DNA of 64,000 nt from positions 1,054,001 through 1,118,000 of the forward strand of contig NZ_BAABAY010000001.1 of the NCBI RefSeq assembly GCF_039537665.1, written 5' to 3'. Of the stretch, positions 60,861 to 64,000 are shown one piece after another. Every line of letters begins with the position of its first letter. Position 1 is the first letter of the stretch. The stretch comes from Gaetbulibacter_A aestuarii (GTDB lineage: Bacteria; Bacteroidota; Bacteroidia; Flavobacteriales; Flavobacteriaceae). Made by a program: the position numbers and the translations under genes. The notes under the pieces were generated by a model, which saw only the letters and a list, made by a program, of their open reading frames with translations, was not told the DNA's origin and ran no database searches.

Positions 60861-61319
60861 ATGTCTGGTACATTAAATAAAGTGATGCTCATAGGGCATT
60901 TGGGTGATGAAGTAAAAATGCACTATTTTGAAGGTGGTGGCTGTATTGGGCGGTTTCCTTTGGCAACAAACGAAACCTATACAAATAAGCAAACCAATGA
61001 GCGTGTTACCAATACGGAGTGGCATAATATTGTAGTGAGAAATAAGGGTGCTGAAATTTGCGAAAAATATTTAAGCAAAGGAGACAAAGTCTATATTGAA
61101 GGCCGATTGAAAACCAGAAAATGGCAAGATGAAAGTGGAAACGACCGCTATTCCACCGAAATTCAATGCACTGATTTTACGTTTCTTTCTACTAAAAGTG
61201 AAAGTGAAGCGAATGCTCAGGGAAGCTCAAGTTCCAGTTCAGCTTCACCACAGTCGTCTGCAAAACCTGAAGCACCGGTTGCTTCACCCGATGATACAGA
61301 CGACGATTTACCGTTTTAA
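60861..61319 (+). CDS. ssb: Single-stranded DNA-binding protein
   Basis: A 152-residue SSB. The OB-fold (about 1-112: MSGTLNKVMLIGHLGDEVKM, TEWHNIVVRNKGAEICEKYL, GDKVYIEGRLKTRKWQDESG) is followed by a Ser/Pro/Ala-rich linker and the acidic interaction tip DDTDDDLPF at the C-terminus. It coats ssDNA during replication and repair. It lies between mutY and gldE; the gap to gldE is 26 bases, so ssb-gldE-gldD probably share a transcript from the ssb promoter. Confidence 0.96.
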   Translation: MSGTLNKVMLIGHLGDEVKMHYFEGGGCIGRFPLATNETYTNKQTNERVTNTEWHNIVVRNKGAEICEKYLSKGDKVYIEGRLKTRKWQDESGNDRYSTEIQCTDFTFLSTKSESEANAQGSSSSSSASPQSSAKPEAPVASPDDTDDDLPF

Positions 61320-61345
61320 ACAAAGTTAAACCAAAACCAAAGTAG

Positions 61346-62647
61346 TTGGATCCTGACCCTTCGAGTTTTAAAGCGTTAATTATTTCAATTGATTTTTCAA
61401 TTGCCTTTGGAGTTGTATTGGTGCTAATACTCTTATTTTGTTCTGCCTTGATTTCCGGTGCGGAAGTTGCACTTTTTTCCTTGCACCGCACCGATTTAGA
61501 ATCTGATTCGGAGAAATCTTCCCGGCGAATAGAGATTATTGCGAAACTTTTAGAGCGGCCCAAAAAACTCTTGGCAACGGTTTTGGTAGCGAATAACTTT
61601 ATCAATATTGGTATTGTTATTTTGTTCTCCTTCATTGGCGAGCAATTTTTTTCAGGCTTAGCGCCAGTTTTGAAATTTATTGTTGAAGTTGTCATTGTTA
61701 CGTTTCTCATTTTACTTTTTGGTGAAATATTACCTAAGATCTATGCCAGTCGGAATAATTTAAAATTCGCCCTTTTTATGGCCTATCCGTTACGTGTGTT
61801 GGATATACTATTATCACCAATAAGTTTACCTATGCGAAGTACGACTCTGGCGATCCATAATAAATTGGGTAGGCAAAAATCGAACCTTAGTGTAGACCAA
61901 TTATCGCAGGCTTTAGAATTAACCAGTGAAGAAGATACTACAAAAGAAGAACACAAGATATTGCAGGGTATTGTATCTTTTGGAAATACCGATACGAAAC
62001 AGGTCATGCGCCCCAGAATAGATATTTTCGCATTAAATGCCGATCAGAAATATAGCGATATTCTCCCTGAAATTATTGCCAATGGCTATTCCAGAATTCC
62101 GGTTTACAAAGATAATATCGACAATGTTAAGGGCATTCTTTACGTTAAAGACCTATTGCCGTATATCGACAGAAAGCAATTCGATTGGACAAGTTTGTTG
62201 CGTGAAGCGTTCTTTGTTCCGGAGAATAAAAAACTAGACGATCTGATGACTGAATTTCAGGAGAAAAAAGTGCATTTGGCGGTTGTGGTTGATGAATACG
62301 GAGGAACCTCCGGTTTGATCTCTTTAGAGGATATTATTGAAGAAATTGTTGGCGATATTAGTGATGAGTTCGATGATGAAGATCTGATGTATTCTAAGAT
62401 CGATCACAATAATTATGTGTTTGAGGGTAAAACGGCGTTGAAGGATTTTTACAAGATTATAAAACTCGAAGACGATTCTGTTTTTGAAGCCAAAAAAGGG
62501 GAAGCGGAAACTCTGGCCGGATTTGTTCTGGAGATTTCAGGAAGCTTTCCAAAGTTGAATAGTAAGATCCCTTTTGAAAATTATTTGTTCACCATAGAAG
62601 CATTAGATAAAAAGCGAATCAAGCTTATAAAATTCACCATAAATTAA
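61346..62647 (+). CDS. gldE: Gliding motility-associated protein GldE (CNNM/CBS membrane protein)
   Basis: A 433-residue inner-membrane protein. The TTG start (MDPDPSSFKAL) matches the usual N-terminus of the family. A DUF21/CNNM membrane region (about 15-150, LILLFCSALISGAEVALFSL) precedes a CBS pair (about 215-335, KQVMRPRIDIFAL, EKKVHLAVVVDEYGGTSGLI) and a CorC_HlyC domain (about 345-430, AKKGEAETLAGFVLEISGSF). In F. johnsoniae GldE supports gliding/T9SS function together with GldD. The stop overlaps the gldD start by one base (TAATG). Confidence 0.94.
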   Translation: MDPDPSSFKALIISIDFSIAFGVVLVLILLFCSALISGAEVALFSLHRTDLESDSEKSSRRIEIIAKLLERPKKLLATVLVANNFINIGIVILFSFIGEQFFSGLAPVLKFIVEVVIVTFLILLFGEILPKIYASRNNLKFALFMAYPLRVLDILLSPISLPMRSTTLAIHNKLGRQKSNLSVDQLSQALELTSEEDTTKEEHKILQGIVSFGNTDTKQVMRPRIDIFALNADQKYSDILPEIIANGYSRIPVYKDNIDNVKGILYVKDLLPYIDRKQFDWTSLLREAFFVPENKKLDDLMTEFQEKKVHLAVVVDEYGGTSGLISLEDIIEEIVGDISDEFDDEDLMYSKIDHNNYVFEGKTALKDFYKIIKLEDDSVFEAKKGEAETLAGFVLEISGSFPKLNSKIPFENYLFTIEALDKKRIKLIKFTIN

Positions 62648-63231
62648 TGAAGAAAAATAGCTTACTCATAATACTACTAGGTTTGTTTTTAGTGGCTTGT
62701 CACAACGATTACATTCCTAAGCCCAAAGCCTATCTTCGCTTAGATTATCCTGAGCCAAAATATCAAACTACAAATAACAATCTGCCATTTACGTTTGAGA
62801 AGAACACCATATCCAAACCCCTGGTTATTCAAAAATTAAACGCCCCTACGGAAAGCTACGGGATAAATTTGAATTATCCTTCTCTAAAAGGCACTGTGTT
62901 TTTAACCTACAAGGCGATCGATCAGAATGAAAAAAACCTAAAAGATTTTTTACACGACGCCCAAAAATTCACTCTGGAGCACACTAAAATGGCCGATGAA
63001 ATTCCGGCATATCCATACGAAAACCCGGTGCACCATGTTTATGGGATTTTATCTGTAGTTAAAGGAAATGTAGCATCACCGGCACAATTTTATGTTACCG
63101 ATAGTACGGAACATTTTCTAACCGGGTCCTTATACTTTGAATCGCGACCTAATTACGATTCCATTTTGCCTGCTGCCGCTTATATACAAAAGGATATGCG
63201 ACACCTGATGGAAACCTTGAAGTGGAAGTAA
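62647..63231 (+). CDS. gldD: Gliding motility lipoprotein GldD
   Basis: A 194-residue lipoprotein (FLVACHND, Cys18). PKAYLRLDYPEPKYQ, YGINLNYPSLKGTVFLTYK and the C-terminal FLTGSLYFESRPNYDSILPA and YIQKDMRHLMETL are GldD hallmarks. It is required for gliding and Type IX secretion in F. johnsoniae. It is translationally coupled to gldE by a TAATG overlap. Confidence 0.95.
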   Translation: MKKNSLLIILLGLFLVACHNDYIPKPKAYLRLDYPEPKYQTTNNNLPFTFEKNTISKPLVIQKLNAPTESYGINLNYPSLKGTVFLTYKAIDQNEKNLKDFLHDAQKFTLEHTKMADEIPAYPYENPVHHVYGILSVVKGNVASPAQFYVTDSTEHFLTGSLYFESRPNYDSILPAAAYIQKDMRHLMETLKWK

Positions 63232-63237
63232 AAACGT

Positions 63238-63642
63238 TTATTCTTTTTCTGAAAAGGTATCAACGGTTTTCATATCGGCAACCTCATATTGCTTACCAAC
63301 AGAACTTACTGTTTTGGTTAGTAACTCTGCATTTACCTTGGCATCATCGTATTCAACCATGGCTAATTTTTTATCGAAATCAACTTTAGCAGATTTTACA
63401 CCATCCATATTTGATAAATGATTTTGAATGACTGCCGCACAACCCATAGCACAGGTCATACCATTAATTGTGAATTCCGCCTTAGCGAAATGAGCATTTG
63501 GATTTGCAATTTGAGCCTCTTTCGAAACTTGAGCGGTTGCTTGATTGTCTATGGTTTTAACCTCGGGAGCCACTTTATTTTTACAACTGCTTGCAGCAAC
63601 TAAGATCAGAGCAGCGCCAAATATGGTTTTAATAGATGTCAT
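63238..63642 (-). CDS. Heavy-metal-associated (HMA) domain lipoprotein with CxxxC metal loop
   Basis: A 134-residue lipoprotein (AASSC, Cys20) with an HMA fold (about 52-125). The metal loop is GMTCAMGCA (Cys64 and Cys68), CxxxC rather than the classical CxxC of copper chaperones such as CopZ. The domain follows a linker and faces the periplasm, so it would bind a thiophilic metal outside the cytoplasm. It has an exact -7 box (63673-63680) and is convergent with gldD. Confidence 0.88.
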   Translation of the reverse strand: MTSIKTIFGAALILVAASSCKNKVAPEVKTIDNQATAQVSKEAQIANPNAHFAKAEFTINGMTCAMGCAAVIQNHLSNMDGVKSAKVDFDKKLAMVEYDDAKVNAELLTKTVSSVGKQYEVADMKTVDTFSEKE

Positions 63643-63672
63643 TACTAAAAATTTTGATTATTAAACGGATAA

Positions 63673-63680
63673 CAAAACTA
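63673..63680 (-). promoter_or_regulatory. -7 box of the HMA lipoprotein gene
   Basis: TAGTTTTG on the minus strand, exact TAnnTTTG, 30 bases before the ATG at 63642. Confidence 0.55.
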
Positions 63681-63802
63681 CTAAATATTGATGGTTGATT
63701 GGGTGTAATAAATAAATTTTATGATTTTTTTATTACGAGATTCCTAGTTATTTCTTAATTTGAATGGCAGAACATTAAAACGTTTAAAATAAATTACTAC
63801 CT

Positions 63803-64000
63803 ATGAAAAATATATCCCTTCCCATTCGGTATGGTTTTGTAACAGGAATTGTATTAATAGCTTATTTCTTGTTATTGGACTTGTTCGGAAAAAGTACCAA
63901 TCCTGTTTATAGTTTTTTTAATGCAGCTATAACAGCCTTCGGTATTTATGAAGTTATTTACATTTCGAAAATTAAAAGCCCGGCTACCTTCACCTACGTT
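63803..64000 (+). CDS. Start of a membrane protein, probably DUF4199 (3' end outside window)
   Basis: Sixty-six residues are visible before the window ends: MKNISLPIRYGFVTGIVLIA, YFLLLDLFG, then NPVYSFFNAAITAFGIYEVI and YISKIKSP. There are two hydrophobic segments (about 9-27 and 37-54). Size and pattern recall the start of DUF4199 membrane proteins of Bacteroidota, which are often encoded near glycosyltransferases, but the fragment is too short to be sure. Confidence 0.6.
   Translation, partial: MKNISLPIRYGFVTGIVLIAYFLLLDLFGKSTNPVYSFFNAAITAFGIYEVIYISKIKSPATFTYV

Noticed and set aside
1..64000. tRNA, rRNA or other structured housekeeping RNA genes
   Set aside because: Reading through the intergenic regions I found no cloverleaf with a GTTC-type T-loop and no recognisable rRNA, tmRNA or RNase P segment; a covariance-model search was not possible.

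Overview
The window looks like a chromosomal segment from a member of the Flavobacteriaceae (Bacteroidota). The evidence is the gliding genes gldE and gldD behind mutY and ssb, a SUF operon accompanied by DUF2480 and DUF3078 proteins, a three-gene b-type succinate dehydrogenase, TonB-dependent receptors, many lipoproteins, and repeated -7 boxes of the Bacteroidota type TAnnTTTG with no regular Shine-Dalgarno sequences. I see no tRNA, rRNA, transposase, prophage or CRISPR array.

Layout. 1-807: end of pgi. 980-11844: a nuclease/TonB locus with two related TonB-dependent receptors, an endonuclease I lipoprotein, two endonuclease/exonuclease/phosphatase (EEP) enzymes, a DUF5689 lipoprotein and a small membrane protein; it probably scavenges extracellular nucleic acid or phosphodiesters. 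11896-13113: hflX. 13118-20307 (minus): a tight six-gene operon of receiver protein, HEAT-repeat membrane protein, processive family 2 glycosyltransferase, LtaS-like phosphotransferase with TPRs, TPR plus YaiO outer-membrane barrel, and methyltransferase. It has the layout of a synthase-dependent envelope-polymer assembly and export machine and is the best candidate here for an undescribed system. 20486-29990 (minus): the SUF iron-sulfur region (sufA, B, C, D, S, then a metalloprotease and a small lipoprotein, then sufE, a SufT-like protein, DUF2480 and DUF3078). 30146-36741: three small CxxC proteins that share an upstream sequence motif, around a four-gene operon holding an MbnP/MbnH-like pair and two beta-propeller lipoproteins, plus thiL. 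36804-44791: alpha/beta hydrolase, an uncharacterised protein divergent from aspartate kinase, Xaa-Pro aminopeptidase, and sdhCAB. 44855-54538: a giant FG-GAP/ASPIC lipoprotein, M28 peptidase, a 1140-residue outer-membrane protein, exonuclease III and an OmpA lipoprotein. 54539-57425: aldo/keto reductase and zinc metallopeptidase embedded in a dense cluster of palindromic intergenic repeats. 57431-64000: RNase E/G with a hairpin-rich leader, a 30-residue basic protein, HU, mutY, ssb, gldE, gldD, a metal-binding lipoprotein and the start of a membrane protein.

Most genes are ordinary housekeeping and envelope functions. The parts deserving attention are the 13-20 kb envelope operon, the nuclease/TonB locus, the MbnP/MbnH operon, the CxxC small-protein family with its motif, and several unusual intergenic structures (sufB-sufC tandem repeats, sufD-sufS hairpin, RNase E/G leader, 54-57 kb repeat cluster).
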